From positions 1-35,936 of the forward strand of contig CALECT010000193.1 of assembly GCA_937949725.1 (NCBI GenBank): a stretch of 35,936 nucleotides of DNA. Reading direction: 5' to 3'. Of this stretch, positions 1-9,070 are shown piece by piece (position 1 is the stretch's first letter; every line of letters begins with the position of its first letter). The DNA comes from an uncultured Pseudanabaenaceae cyanobacterium. GTDB taxonomy: Bacteria; Cyanobacteriota; Cyanobacteriia; PCC-9006; JAAUQQ01. The notes below the pieces were generated by a model. It saw only the letters and a program-made list of their open reading frames with translations, was not told the origin of the DNA and made no database searches. The translations under genes were made by a program, and so were the position numbers.

Positions 1-107
1 TTGAAGTTGTACTAGCCACTGTTGATCTCGATGGGATTGCTTGAGGTTGATCTATCTTGATAGCTGAGCTGAACCTGCCCAAGCCGCTACGTTACGACTT
101 TAGCGCG

Positions 108-2654
108 CTAAAACCGGAAGGTCGTCCGCATTCCTCCCACCACCAACGTATCGTTATCCGCATTGTGATTGGGATTCCTCACCACGACAATGCCCGGCGT
201 CACGCTGATGTGATCATTCAACTGCGCCCGGTAAAACGCCTCCAAATGCAGCGCCGTGTCCCGCCGCCCGCCGCGCCCACCACCATCGCTGAACTCTGGG
301 AAATTGAAACCTACGGGCAAATTGCTCGACGTAATCTTCGGCGGCTGTCCCAGTAACAGACCCAAGGCATTGCCCCGCTGGAACAAGTCGTTAACCTGGG
401 CAAACCCCATCCAATTCGTTGTTTGAACAGTCCCTGAAAGGCTGGTTGGTCTGGAGCTCGTCCAGCCCCCCCAGCCCCCCACAGTTAGATGGCGCGTTGG
501 TCGCCATGCTGCGGTCGCTCCCACCGCATGGGTACGGAAGCTGCTTGCCTCGGTTGCAAAGGGAGAAATCACCTGGGCATCACCAATTCCGGTGCCCAAT
601 GAGCCGCTGGGGCTGTAGGAATGGAGGTAGTGAACGCCAAGGTCCGCGCTGCGTCCCAAGCCTGCAGAGACTTGCCCCCCAGCCACATAACCTCCATTAA
701 ACAGGCCCACATTATTGCCAGCTTGGTTGGGAGAGGTCGCGCTATAAACGCCTTGGACGCTGACATTGCGAGCGACCTGCCAGTCAAAGCCAGCCCCTCC
801 TCTGCCGCTGCCCAGCTCCAAGATGGGATTGCGTTGCCCCAAACGAGAAATGGCACCATCGCCACTACCTTCCAGCGGGCTAATGCCCCGGAACGTATTC
901 GTCGGATTGACGCCGTGGCTACCTACAATCACGCCTAGGCTGGGGGTTGCGGCAAAACGATAGGAGAGGTCGCTGAGGACCAGTTGATTATCAGTGTCGT
1001 TCTCGTACGCCAGCCGTCCCATATTGGTGAACTGAGTTGAGGCGGATGAGGCAATATTGCCCGCCTGCAAGGTAGTCAGCAATAGGTCATTGCCCTGAAA
1101 GGAGGTTGCCAGGGTTAGCTCAGTGCTACCGCCCAGGGTGACTTCGCCTGCGCCGCTACGTTCGGGGTTGCCATCAACGGGGAACAGGTCAACATCGTTA
1201 TTGTTGCTGCCCCGCAGCGCAAAGATGCTTTGGCCGTAGAGCTTTGTGGTGGTGGAGAACTGCTGGGCTTCGAGGTCAGCTTGGCGCTGCTCTAAGCTGG
1301 TGACGCTATTACGCACCTGCTCCAGCTCCGTCTGGAATTGCTCCGCCAACTGTTGAGCAACAGCTAAGTCTTCGCGGGCTGCAAAGCCACCCTCAGCACC
1401 AGCAATGGGCAGTAGCTCCGTGACCCGGTCAAGGCAGGCATTTAGCCCTGCTGCAAATTCATAGCGAGACAGGGCACGATTCCCGCGAAAGCTGCCGTCG
1501 GGATAGCCCGCTGTACAGCCATAGCGTTCGACTAAGGATTGCGTTGCTTGGTAGGCCCAGTCAGTTGGTTGCACATCTCGAAGCTGAGAGACGCTGGTGA
1601 CTTGGCCAATGTCGTCTTGCACAATTTCGTCTTTGACAACGGGACCGCTGCCCTGGGCATTCAGCCTAGGGGAAGCTTCTGCTGTAGAGGTATTGCCTAA
1701 GCCACTAGTCTCCAGAAACTGAGCTTCCGCACTATCTATCATGACCTGGGCCAGGATCTGTCGCTCTGGACTGATGTTGCGTTGGGAAGCAGCCGTTGCA
1801 ATCTCAGGTGATTGGCTGAGTGTCTCTGTCGAAACAACAGGTCGTTGAGCTTGATTGCGAAGGAGTCGAGCTTTAAAGCGCTCAAGAGGGCGTTCTTGCT
1901 GGTCGCGTTCGAATGCAAGTGGACTAGCGGTTGTTGTGGGATCGGTGGTTGCACTAGCGATGCCATCGTTGTTGCTATCTAGGGCAATGGCTTCAGGGAC
2001 TGGAATCTTGTGGGTGATTCCGCTGGCCTGTTGTTGGAGGCGTTGGGTTTCTTGATTGCCAACAGTGCTTGCTGTAGCAGTCGAGGTGGCTTCAGTTTGA
2101 CTTGGAGAAGACCACTCGGCACCCACTGACTCCCTTGCAATCTCGGTTTCTACTGCTGCGAGTTCTTCGTAGACGAACGTTTGCTCTAAAGGTGATGTTC
2201 TGTACTCCAGAACTGGCTGAGGGATGGGAGGCGGCGTTGGGATTCCGCTGGACGCTTCCTGCGCGATCGCAGCAGCTGGAGTCGCTATCGGCAACTCGAC
2301 AGGAGTAATTGTGGCAGACGGGGCAACTGGCAGAGGGATAGAAGCCTGACCCAACTGTTGATTAATAAATTGAGCTTCAACGGCCTCAACCTCAGCCAGG
2401 CTCTGAGCCGATGGACTACTGGGGTATTCGCTCCCAATACTGAAGTCTGGCGCTGTAGCCGAAGCGATGGTGGGTAATTCTAGCTGGGGCTCAGGGGAAC
2501 TCAGCGGTTCCGCAGCAATAGGAGTTGGCGTCTCGGCTTGCTCTAAGGCGACTGGCTGATCCGGCAGGGGCGGAGGCGTTGGTGCTGCGGTAGCCATGCC
2601 CGGCTGGGCGGCTGCCACCATACCTGCTGCAACTATCGTGATATCTGCTGCCAT
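108..2654 (-). CDS. SLH-domain / OprB-type outer-membrane porin with long disordered N-terminus
   Basis: Cyanobacterial major porin type: an S-layer-homology (SLH) domain thought to hold the peptidoglycan or its polymer, then a coiled coil, then a beta barrel in the outer membrane for passive uptake of ions and small solutes. From the start used here, the SLH domain is at about residues 350-410 (motifs DVQPTDWAYQATQSLVERYG and YPDGSFRGNRALSRYEFAAG). A heptad-like helix rich in Gln/Glu/Leu follows to about 465, and a Gly/Ser/Asn-rich barrel ends in FRF, as usual for barrel proteins. I chose the ATG at 2654 because GAGGGAACG lies just before it; the frame stays open to an ATG at 2681. Odd: about 300 residues of Pro/Ala/Thr/Glu-rich low-complexity sequence precede the SLH domain, making it much longer than the usual 500-600 residues. 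The N-terminus has only a weak hydrophobic segment and no basic residues, so the signal peptide is not convincing. Confidence 0.88.
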   Translation of the reverse strand: MAADITIVAAGMVAAAQPGMATAAPTPPPLPDQPVALEQAETPTPIAAEPLSSPEPQLELPTIASATAPDFSIGSEYPSSPSAQSLAEVEAVEAQFINQQLGQASIPLPVAPSATITPVELPIATPAAAIAQEASSGIPTPPPIPQPVLEYRTSPLEQTFVYEELAAVETEIARESVGAEWSSPSQTEATSTATASTVGNQETQRLQQQASGITHKIPVPEAIALDSNNDGIASATTDPTTTASPLAFERDQQERPLERFKARLLRNQAQRPVVSTETLSQSPEIATAASQRNISPERQILAQVMIDSAEAQFLETSGLGNTSTAEASPRLNAQGSGPVVKDEIVQDDIGQVTSVSQLRDVQPTDWAYQATQSLVERYGCTAGYPDGSFRGNRALSRYEFAAGLNACLDRVTELLPIAGAEGGFAAREDLAVAQQLAEQFQTELEQVRNSVTSLEQRQADLEAQQFSTTTKLYGQSIFALRGSNNNDVDLFPVDGNPERSGAGEVTLGGSTELTLATSFQGNDLLLTTLQAGNIASSASTQFTNMGRLAYENDTDNQLVLSDLSYRFAATPSLGVIVGSHGVNPTNTFRGISPLEGSGDGAISRLGQRNPILELGSGRGGAGFDWQVARNVSVQGVYSATSPNQAGNNVGLFNGGYVAGGQVSAGLGRSADLGVHYLHSYSPSGSLGTGIGDAQVISPFATEASSFRTHAVGATAAWRPTRHLTVGGWGGWTSSRPTSLSGTVQTTNWMGFAQVNDLFQRGNALGLLLGQPPKITSSNLPVGFNFPEFSDGGGRGGRRDTALHLEAFYRAQLNDHISVTPGIVVVRNPNHNADNDTLVVGGMRTTFRF

Positions 2655-2759
2655 CGTTCCCTCGAAACCCCACAACCACATAGGGCATTTTTACACATAT
2701 CGCCCTAGGAGTTGCTGTATCAGGAGTATCTCTAGAAGACTAGTATCTTTACGTAAGAA

Positions 2760-2787
2760 GCCCTGCTTCGATGGCTCAAAGCAGGGC
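2760..2787 (-). terminator. Hairpin downstream of chlB
   Basis: A 9-bp inverted repeat (GCCCTGCTT / AAGCAGGGC) with a 10-base loop lies 37 bases past the chlB stop. On the minus strand it is followed by TTCTT, a weak T tract, so it is a plausible but not ideal intrinsic terminator. Confidence 0.5.
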
Positions 2788-2823
2788 AGATAGAAGGTTG
2801 CGGTCTATTCTAAGGCAGCGTAT

Positions 2824-4350
2824 CTAAGCGCCTACAGCCTCTTTCGCTGCGTACATGACTTCCGCCGTAATTGTGTCGAGTCCCTGACTCCGCGCATATT
2901 TCTCGGTATTGCGCTTCACCTTGCCTCGCACAAAGCCGGGCACGCGCTGGAGTTCCGTGCGGCCATCCTTGCTCCAAGTAAGATCACTCTCCGTCGCCAT
3001 TTCCTTAGTGATGACTTCCTTAGTGTCATGGCCACCAAAGATCTCTAGCAAGTGATCTTCCATGCCCAGAGTGAAGGAGTTGTAGATCAAGTCCACCAGC
3101 TGGTTTGCCCCTTCGTAACCCACATAGGGTCGGTAACCCACGGGGAAGTTCTGGATATGAATAGGGGCTGCGATGACACCACAAGGAATGTCCAAACGCT
3201 TGCCCACATGGCGTTCCATTTGAGTGCCGAAGATGGCGGCAGGCTCTAGACGGGCGATCGCGTTAGCAATCTCCGCATTGTCCTCGCTCACCAGCACCTC
3301 ATCGCAGTACTCGCTGACTTCATTGCGGAACCACTCTTGGTCGTACTTGCAGTAGGTGCCTGCCATGACGACCTTGATGCCCATTTCCCGTGCCAGCACT
3401 TTCGTAATGGCAGCAGCATGGGTATTGTCGCCAAAGACCACGGCCCGCTTGCCGGTCAAGTTCTGGCAGTCAATGGAGCGAGAGAACCAAGCGGCCTGGG
3501 AGACATGGCGAGTCTGGTTGTCGATGTACTCCTCGAAGTTGGCAGCATGGCCGTTATCATTCAGCACGCGCTGGATGGCACGGATGCAGCGGGCAGTCTC
3601 GACAATGCCCATGGGAGTGATGTCAACGCAGGGCGTGCCAAACTCTTCTTCGAGATACTTGGCAGCTTGCATGCCCAGCTCGCGGTAGGGCACCAGGTTG
3701 AACCAAGCACGGGACATGTTCTTGATCTCGCCCACCTCAGCCCCGTCGGGCATGACGATGTTGACTTCAATGCCCAGGTCCGCCATCAAGCGCTTCAGCT
3801 CGGTGCAGTCATGGTTGTTGTGGAAGCCCAGGGTGGAGATGCCAATGATATTGACCGAAGGCTTTTCGGTCTTTTCTGTATTCAGATCGCCGTTTTTACG
3901 GGCTTTCTGGATGTAGTAGCGGACGACCTGGGCCAGGGTGCGATCGGCAGCTTCCAGTTCGTTGTAGCGATAGTGGTTGACGTCAGCCAACATCACATCG
4001 GCCTGGGCATCCATTTGCGCCCGCTCCACGAAGTTGTTGAGGTCCTCTTGCAAAATGCTGGAGGTACAAGTGGGCGTCAGCATAATCAAGTCGGGGTGCT
4101 CTTCACCGTCCTTGCGGGTGATGTTGTCCACCACCTTCTCTTGGGAACCGCGAGCCAGGACATTGCGATCGACAACGCTGGTGGTAACGGGGGTGAAGTC
4201 CCGTTCCCGCGAGAGCATGGAGCGCATGACATTAAAGTAGTCATCGCCCAGGGGCGCATGCATGATGGCATGGACGTTTTTGAAGGAGCTTGCTACACGC
4301 AGGGTGCCGATGTGGGCGGGGCCTGCATACATCCAGTAAGCCAATTTCAT
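2824..4350 (-). CDS. chlB: Light-independent protochlorophyllide reductase subunit B (ChlB)
   Basis: Part of the dark-operative, nitrogenase-like protochlorophyllide oxidoreductase (ChlL reductase plus ChlN-ChlB catalytic heterotetramer), which reduces the C17=C18 bond of protochlorophyllide to chlorophyllide without light. The 508-residue length and full-length match to family features are clear: N-terminus [20 protein letters not shown], Asp36 in APLGDD (the aspartate known to ligate the 4Fe-4S NB-cluster), [25 protein letters not shown], and the C-terminal small helical domain starting near [26 protein letters not shown] sits 8 bases before the ATG, fixing the start. chlL and chlN are not in this window, so chlB stands alone here, as is common in cyanobacteria. 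The enzyme is oxygen-sensitive, so low-oxygen conditions would favour its use. Confidence 0.98.
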   Translation of the reverse strand: MKLAYWMYAGPAHIGTLRVASSFKNVHAIMHAPLGDDYFNVMRSMLSRERDFTPVTTSVVDRNVLARGSQEKVVDNITRKDGEEHPDLIMLTPTCTSSILQEDLNNFVERAQMDAQADVMLADVNHYRYNELEAADRTLAQVVRYYIQKARKNGDLNTEKTEKPSVNIIGISTLGFHNNHDCTELKRLMADLGIEVNIVMPDGAEVGEIKNMSRAWFNLVPYRELGMQAAKYLEEEFGTPCVDITPMGIVETARCIRAIQRVLNDNGHAANFEEYIDNQTRHVSQAAWFSRSIDCQNLTGKRAVVFGDNTHAAAITKVLAREMGIKVVMAGTYCKYDQEWFRNEVSEYCDEVLVSEDNAEIANAIARLEPAAIFGTQMERHVGKRLDIPCGVIAAPIHIQNFPVGYRPYVGYEGANQLVDLIYNSFTLGMEDHLLEIFGGHDTKEVITKEMATESDLTWSKDGRTELQRVPGFVRGKVKRNTEKYARSQGLDTITAEVMYAAKEAVGA

Positions 4351-4553
4351 ATCGTGCGCTCTCCAGCTCTAACAGGATTTGTTATCGCCTTTGATTGTCC
4401 CAACCCCGGCTAATCTCGGTGGGGGATCACGGTGAATCGTTGACTAGCGTTACAGCAGTCCATCCTTCGCAATGTTTCGGCGGGGTTTGTTTCAGTTTTC
4501 GGGAGTGCGCACCTGCGCAGTGAGCGTTTCTACTTAGGGACTTGTAGCAGCAC

Positions 4554-5189
4554 CTAAGCCTGTAGCTTGGCTAATACTGTCGCGAGGTCACGGTTCTTCA
4601 TCGCTTCGACATCTAGCTTGAGTCCAGGAAAGATCTGGCTTTCTAACAGACCCGAAGCATTTGCGGTTAATTCAACATACTGCCCTTCAACGAGCTGGTA
4701 CCAAACAATCTCGTCTTCATAGATTTGCCAGACCATATATTCTTGAACGCCATTGCGGCGATAGGCCTGGAGCTTGTCGTTCATGTCATAGGAGACGCTG
4801 CTGCCCGAAATTTCAACAATCAGCTCCGGGGGGCCTTCTATATAATCCTGCTCCGTGATGCAGGAGTTGCCGGCTTCCCAGCGCAGGAGTGCATCCGGCT
4901 GAGGCTCATTATCTAGGTCCAGCAGAACTGTGGTGTTATCCGCAAAATCAGTACCAGGTGTTGCTGCATGATAAGTACCGAGCCAGGCCATTACAAGAGC
5001 ATGGGGGTGACCATGCTGTTTGGCTCTGGTTGCAGCAGCCATGTAGACAACTCCTTCGATTAATTCTGCTTTCTTGAGGTGAGGCATGGCCGCATAGCGC
5101 CGTTCAAATTCGGCACGGCTGAGGCGATCGCCATTTTCAAGGGGCGGAATCGATTGCGGCTTGATGGGCTTTGCTGAGCTTATGACCAT
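4554..5189 (-). CDS. Uma2 family (DUF820) putative restriction endonuclease-like protein
   Basis: Uma2 proteins have a PD-(D/E)XK nuclease-like fold and are greatly expanded in cyanobacteria; their biological role is not settled. Visible family motifs are LSRAEFERRYAAMP, AELIEGVVYMA, QPDALLR (the PD motif), PPELIVEISGSS and DKLQAYRRNGVQEYMVW. I chose the ATG at 5189 (211 residues, MVISSAKPIKPQ), which has GGGA about 8 bases upstream and leaves an 82-base divergent promoter space to the next gene. The frame is open up to an ATG at 5270, which would give 238 residues but almost abut the opposite gene. Single-gene unit, stop 203 bases from the chlB start. No sign of a partner toxin, antitoxin or methyltransferase. 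Confidence 0.9.
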   Translation of the reverse strand: MVISSAKPIKPQSIPPLENGDRLSRAEFERRYAAMPHLKKAELIEGVVYMAAATRAKQHGHPHALVMAWLGTYHAATPGTDFADNTTVLLDLDNEPQPDALLRWEAGNSCITEQDYIEGPPELIVEISGSSVSYDMNDKLQAYRRNGVQEYMVWQIYEDEIVWYQLVEGQYVELTANASGLLESQIFPGLKLDVEAMKNRDLATVLAKLQA

Positions 5190-5271
5190 TAGCTGATCCC
5201 TGGAAGAAGCGGGGCGAAGCAATACCCCCATCTTATCGATAAACTTAGGGTCTCTATTTAAGTCTGACACC

Positions 5272-5757
5272 GTGGCCCAATCTCTCCAAGACCTGTTTGA
5301 TACTCTGCCCCAGCAGGGCCGCGTGGACTGGATTGGTGTGCGTCCGGCGAAGTATGAAACGCTGCTTTCCCTTGAAACGGTTTGGGCGGAGCAGGATGTT
5401 GGGCTGGAGGGCGATCGCTATGCCAGTCGAGGTGGTAAGCGCCAAGTGACTTTGATCCAAAGCGAGCATTTGGCTGCGATCGCTTCAATACTGGTGAGGG
5501 AGCGCTTAGAGCCTGCCCTCGTTCGTCGCAATATTGCAGTCTCAGGAATTAACTTACTGGCCCTGAAGAAGCAGAAATTCACCATTGGCGAGGCATTGTT
5601 GGAATGCACTGGCTTATGCCATCCCTGTTCGCGCATGGAAGACCTGCTGGGTCCCGGTGGCTACAACGCCATGCGGGGCCATGGGGGAATTACAACCCGA
5701 GTGCTCCAAGGAGGCCTGATTGCCTTGGGAGCTCCCGTTAAACTCTGGAAGCCTTAG
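5272..5757 (+). CDS. MOSC domain-containing protein
   Basis: MOSC (molybdenum cofactor sulfurase C-terminal) domain protein of 161 residues, the size of small stand-alone MOSC proteins of the YiiM/MoaC-associated kind. Family features include LEGDRYASRGGKRQVTLIQ near residues 44-63, RRNIAVSGINLLAL, the metal-sulfur carrier region with TGLCHPCSRME (two cysteines near 120-123), and GHGGITTRVLQGGLIALG. Likely handles sulfur or the molybdenum cofactor, or detoxifies N-hydroxylated bases as some relatives do, but the substrate is not evident. The start is GTG (5272), the only reasonable start in frame; no strong ribosome binding site is seen. Divergent from the Uma2 gene. Confidence 0.88.
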   Translation: MAQSLQDLFDTLPQQGRVDWIGVRPAKYETLLSLETVWAEQDVGLEGDRYASRGGKRQVTLIQSEHLAAIASILVRERLEPALVRRNIAVSGINLLALKKQKFTIGEALLECTGLCHPCSRMEDLLGPGGYNAMRGHGGITTRVLQGGLIALGAPVKLWKP

Positions 5758-5781
5758 CCGCCGTGATATTTAGCAGACCTG

Positions 5782-5952
5782 TTACTTCGCTGATGCCTCA
5801 ATAAACACAGGCCCCATCACAATGGCAGGTGCATCATCATTCTTGTCCTGGATGCGGTACGCCTGGGCAACACTTTCACCACAGATTGTGACCACGATTG
5901 GCAAACTTAGAATCCCGAGGAAGAATCCTAAGGTAATCAGGCTTTGGCGCAT
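5782..5952 (-). CDS. Small single-span membrane or secreted peptide (paralogue A)
   Basis: A 56-residue product with no recognised family. It begins MRQSLITLGFFLGILSLPIVV, one hydrophobic segment of about 20 residues, then a short polar tail with acidic residues. I chose the ATG at 5952 because GAGGA lies 7 bases before it; the frame continues upstream to 5988. Its first 25 residues match those of the peptide at 6517-6690 (shared MRQ-L-T----G--SLP--VT---E), so the two are paralogues. It could be an exported peptide (VAQA-Y could be a cleavage site) or a membrane-anchored one. Confidence 0.6.
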   Translation of the reverse strand: MRQSLITLGFFLGILSLPIVVTICGESVAQAYRIQDKNDDAPAIVMGPVFIEASAK

Positions 5953-6114
5953 CGGTCTGTCCTCAATTAAAAGATAGAAGGTCAGCAAGACTCTCGTCTG
6001 TCCTTGTCTACTACTGGTATAGGCTCAATTCCTGGCAGATATGCAGAACTGACCCAGGTTCTGATAATTGGCTTAGAAAAAAGCCCCGGAATAATGAAGC
6101 CAGCATCAAGCTGA

Positions 6115-6456
6115 GGCGTTCCACGGATAAGCACCTGGCTCAGGCTGTGTGGAGCCGTCTACAGCGCCAGCACTCGTTTTCCTAATCAAATTGGTGAAAC
6201 AAGAGTCTTGGATGAGCCCCTTAGGGAGATCACAGCTAATTCACATATCCAGGACATTAAGCTCACCGCAACCCAGGTACTTTTCAATGCCACAACTTAT
6301 TCCATCGAAGTTAATCAATGGAACATTTTAGTGACCTCTTTCTGAAGAGGTATTCATGCAACTTATGGAATCAACAATTTAATTGCCCAGCACCATCAAA
6401 ATAATGAGCAAATCAACTACTTTGTTGATAAAAATGTTAGCTATGCAACAAAGTAG
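6115..6456 (+). pseudogene. Possible decayed reading frame with one internal stop
   Basis: The frame is open from just after a TGA at 6112 to a TGA at 6343, then continues open in the same frame to a TAG at 6454, about 113 codons in all with one internal stop. The translation is of protein-like composition (segments RVLDEPLREITANSHIQDIK, ATTYSIEVNQWNILVTSF, GINNLIAQHHQNNEQINYF), but there is no good start codon and I recognise no family. The stretch is clearly AT-rich (20 G/C in the 60 bases 6361-6420). It may be a gene remnant or chance. Confidence 0.25.
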
Positions 6457-6510
6457 TTGAGTTTTGAAAGTAGATATTCAATCTACTTAGTTGAACCTTG
6501 CCTGAACTCT

Positions 6511-6690
6511 CTATGCTTTTTGGTGATTCTTATGTTGGCCAAAGGCTAAAGCAGCGATCGCTGGAGATGTCATTAGCGCGATTACAGGGAGCCGATTATA
6601 TTCTTCAAACTGTTCCGCTAGGGTTGTTACAGCGACTGGTAGGCTTACCAGTCCAAATAAAATCGCAATGGTCGTGAGACGCTGTCTCAT
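6511..6690 (-). CDS. Small single-span membrane or secreted peptide (paralogue B)
   Basis: A 59-residue product beginning MRQRLTTIAILFGLVSLPVAV, paralogous over the hydrophobic N-terminal segment to the peptide ending at 5782. The C-terminal half differs (EYNRLPVIALMTSPAIAALA, then a His/Lys-rich end) and may form a second hydrophobic stretch. The start at 6690 has AAGGA 5 bases upstream; the frame is open to 6795 but this is not a better start. Function unknown. Confidence 0.6.
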   Translation of the reverse strand: MRQRLTTIAILFGLVSLPVAVTTLAEQFEEYNRLPVIALMTSPAIAALAFGQHKNHQKA

Positions 6691-7307
6691 AGTTTCCTTC
6701 CCATCCATCGGATTGGGACCTCTTGGGAAAATGGCAGTTTCAACTGCCAGATCTACTGTAGCCCCTCTTTGTAAAAAATGGGTGTGAGTAGACACTCTCT
6801 TTATGGAAGAGTCTCTACTAACGAACTGTCATAGATTCAGCTTAGATACTACGCCTATTCTTGTCCTTTTCCTCGACTTTTTGGGCTAAGGCAGAAATTA
6901 ATTTTTTGAGTGGTTTTTGTGGTTGCTCATCTGCTCGTTACCTATAGGAAGTATTGCCTAGAGCATGGCTCTAGTTGCTCAACGGGGAGAGACGGGAAAA
7001 TCATTGACTGAAGCCGATCCCAGCCTAATTAGGCTACTTTTGACAAAATTGTAGATGCTCGGGCTTTTGGAGATAGGACGAGTTTTTTGATTAATGCTGG
7101 AGCGAGAAACTTGTGAGTTGTTAAAGGAGCCTGACGCTGGAGCGAGTCCTCCAGAAGCTTGCAAGGCAATTGCGCTTTTACTTTGGTGAGCGGTAATACC
7201 TTTGAGCGGGAACACTGAGCCTGATATTGGTCCTGTCCGTAATGCCATGTAGACGACGACTGGACCAAGGATTCCTGTCTTTTCGGTGAGCGGTTGCTCT
7301 GTTCTCC
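6691..7307. other. Long intergenic region upstream of the fibre-subunit genes
   Basis: No convincing gene. Two overlapping minus-strand open frames (6979-7248 and 7029-7328) have no recognisable features. The stretch holds two pairs of exact direct repeats described separately and probably carries the promoter of the 7308 gene. A long upstream region is in keeping with regulated expression, but no specific operator could be identified. Confidence 0.5.
7096..7294 (+). repeat. Paired short direct repeats upstream of the secreted-subunit operon
   Basis: GCTGGAGCGAG occurs at 7096-7106 and 7136-7146, and GGTGAGCGGT occurs at 7185-7194 and 7285-7294, exactly 100 bases apart; a looser GAGCGG lies at 7204-7209. 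These could be regulator-binding sites, but this rests only on repetition and position. Confidence 0.35.
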
Positions 7308-8225
7308 ATGTCTCAATTTAGATTGCAATATAGATCTGCGATGCTTCGTTGGAACCTCTGGGGTCTTGCGATTCCTTTGAAAGCTTGCGCAGCAATTGCA
7401 AGCTGTCTCTTCAGCGCTGCCCCAGCTATGGCGGACTGTTCAGGCACAGAAATTAATGGCGTTTGCGTTGCTCCCCATGGCACCGGGGACTTGGAATTGC
7501 CGGTACAGAGTCTGGCTGAACTTCAAGCCGTTCAGTCGCTTCAGCTCACGGTGACTTTGACTGAAGAAATGGAGCTATCCATTGCCGCTCCCCACTTGAC
7601 TGCTGGGGGCACAGGACCGGCGGGAAGTCAGCGTGAGGCAAATCTAACGGCTCTGGGCAGCACTGTCACGAGCGATAACGGACAGGTAATCACACTGCCT
7701 GCCAATCAAGCCATCTCCCTGGCACTGACGATGGAAGCCCTGCGTCCCGAACCCTTTGCGCCGGATAGCTATCTATATAAAGTGGAGCTGGTTTTCACAC
7801 CGACCACATCGGGGGGAGCGGTGACGACCTATGAGGTTGATTTTGGTGGCGCTGTTGCAGCAGCTTGTTTGCAAGATGGCGTGGTTGGGGGGACATTGAT
7901 GCCTTCGCTGGCGAATGGCTTGGATTCGTCTGGTGCTGGGGCGGCAGGGGCAATTACCAATCTGCGCTGCAACAGTGATATGAATGTGACGGCCACCACA
8001 ACTGCGAGTAGCAGCACGCCCAACATTAATGAATTTGCCAACTGCCAAGTGACCTTTGACCAGTCCGCTTTATTGGATTGCAATGGTTCCACGGCGATCC
8101 TGTTGGGGACGGGGAGCTTTCCCTTGGCGACAGCAGAGGTGGATTTGGCCCTGAGCAACTTTCAAGCCGGGATTTTGCCTGCTGGGACATACAACTACGT
8201 TGTGACGCTGACACTTACGCCTTAG
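7308..8225 (+). CDS. Secreted two-domain protein, candidate tip subunit/adhesin of a chaperone-usher fibre
   Basis: A 305-residue exported protein with a signal peptide ending near SAAPAMA-DCSG. The mature part falls into two beta-rich halves. The second (from about residue 175, YEVDFGGAVAAACLQDG) resembles the next gene's product: VDF-G-V--AC, then a later -CN- followed by alternating hydrophobics, and the same end pattern LPAG-Y-----V-L---P (ILPAGTYNYVVTLTLTP). Such a two-domain subunit beside a one-domain subunit is the layout of chaperone-usher tip adhesin and shaft pilin, which is the basis of my call. Either ATG 7308 or ATG 7341 (MLRWNLWG) could start the gene; neither has a clear ribosome binding site. 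No domain name is claimed; the function is inferred from neighbours and the shared pattern. Confidence 0.75.
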   Translation: MSQFRLQYRSAMLRWNLWGLAIPLKACAAIASCLFSAAPAMADCSGTEINGVCVAPHGTGDLELPVQSLAELQAVQSLQLTVTLTEEMELSIAAPHLTAGGTGPAGSQREANLTALGSTVTSDNGQVITLPANQAISLALTMEALRPEPFAPDSYLYKVELVFTPTTSGGAVTTYEVDFGGAVAAACLQDGVVGGTLMPSLANGLDSSGAGAAGAITNLRCNSDMNVTATTTASSSTPNINEFANCQVTFDQSALLDCNGSTAILLGTGSFPLATAEVDLALSNFQAGILPAGTYNYVVTLTLTP

Positions 8226-8429
8226 TGCGCAAAACGCTGCGCCTCTAGGCTCATATACGGTTTTTCTACGACCCCTAGCGATAATTAGATTCCGTATCCC
8301 CTCGGAGAAATGGCGTAAGTAGGGTGGGCAGTCTAAATCTAGAGGCATAGGCATATCTGCGGCATCTTTCCCGGTGTTACGGAGCCCGTCTCTAGTTTTC
8401 TTTGCCAGTCTTCCCAAGACTTTTTCTCT

Positions 8430-8942
8430 ATGCGTTTTTCTCGTGTGTTAGCCGTTGCTGCATTCGCTCTTAGCGGTGCTGCTATTTGCCAACTGCCTTC
8501 TGCTGCCCAGCCTGTTCCCGTACCTGTGGATTTCTCCGGCTCCGTGGATACTGCTTGTGATCAAGCTACAGTGACTCCCGGTGTTTTGAGCTATGACGGT
8601 GGAAGTCTCTTCTCTTCCGACCCTGCTAATAATGGCTCTGATGGCGTTGTCAGCGCCTTCTCCTGCAACACATTTGTAGATGTTCAGTTTGAAGGTGTCT
8701 CAGCTGCTGCAACTAATCCGATTGGTTTGGCTGGGCTAAACTGCGATATTGAATTGACCAACAATACCTTTGGTGGCCCTCAGTTCTTTGGTGGAGACTG
8801 TAATAATCTCCCCACTCAGTTGCTCGGTGGTGGTCAAATCTTTGATCAAACGACCGTCTCTTTGGATATTTTTGCGCCTGGTGGTTCTTTACCCGCTGGC
8901 TTCTATGACTTCACTGTCGATCTGAGCATTGTCCCTAACTAA
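8430..8942 (+). CDS. Secreted one-domain protein, candidate major fibre subunit
   Basis: A 170-residue exported protein with a clear signal peptide (MRFSRVLAVAAFALSGAAIC..., cleavage near SAAQ-PVP). The mature N-terminus PVPVPVDFSGSV alternates hydrophobic residues, as a donor strand would. Two cysteines (DTAC and FSCN) match the pair in the second half of the preceding gene's product and could form a disulfide, as in spore-coat-U-like pilins; a second pair (GLNCD, GGDCNN) is extra. It ends LPAGFYDFTVDLSIVPN, a subunit-like last strand. It sits 204 bases after the preceding gene and is followed by a strong terminator, which fits a highly expressed structural subunit. Confidence 0.75.
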   Translation: MRFSRVLAVAAFALSGAAICQLPSAAQPVPVPVDFSGSVDTACDQATVTPGVLSYDGGSLFSSDPANNGSDGVVSAFSCNTFVDVQFEGVSAAATNPIGLAGLNCDIELTNNTFGGPQFFGGDCNNLPTQLLGGGQIFDQTTVSLDIFAPGGSLPAGFYDFTVDLSIVPN

Positions 8943-9070
8943 GCATTCGAGGTTGTTTGAGGGAATTTAGCAAGCTTCTAGTTGGTTCGGAAGCTTGCGG
9001 GTTTCATTACTGCCCATAATCGATTGTTGGCAGGAACAGTGGTTATGGCCTGTGATGAAACTAACGATAT

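Noticed and set aside
57..356. 99-residue open frame on the + strand
   Set aside because: It overlaps the porin coding region on the other strand and shows no family pattern.
3337..4413. 358-residue + strand open frame opposite chlB
   Set aside because: It is the shadow of chlB, which has unmistakable family motifs along its length.
6979..7328. Two overlapping minus-strand frames (89 and 99 residues)
   Set aside because: No signal, domain or start context; overlapping in different frames, most likely chance in a promoter region.
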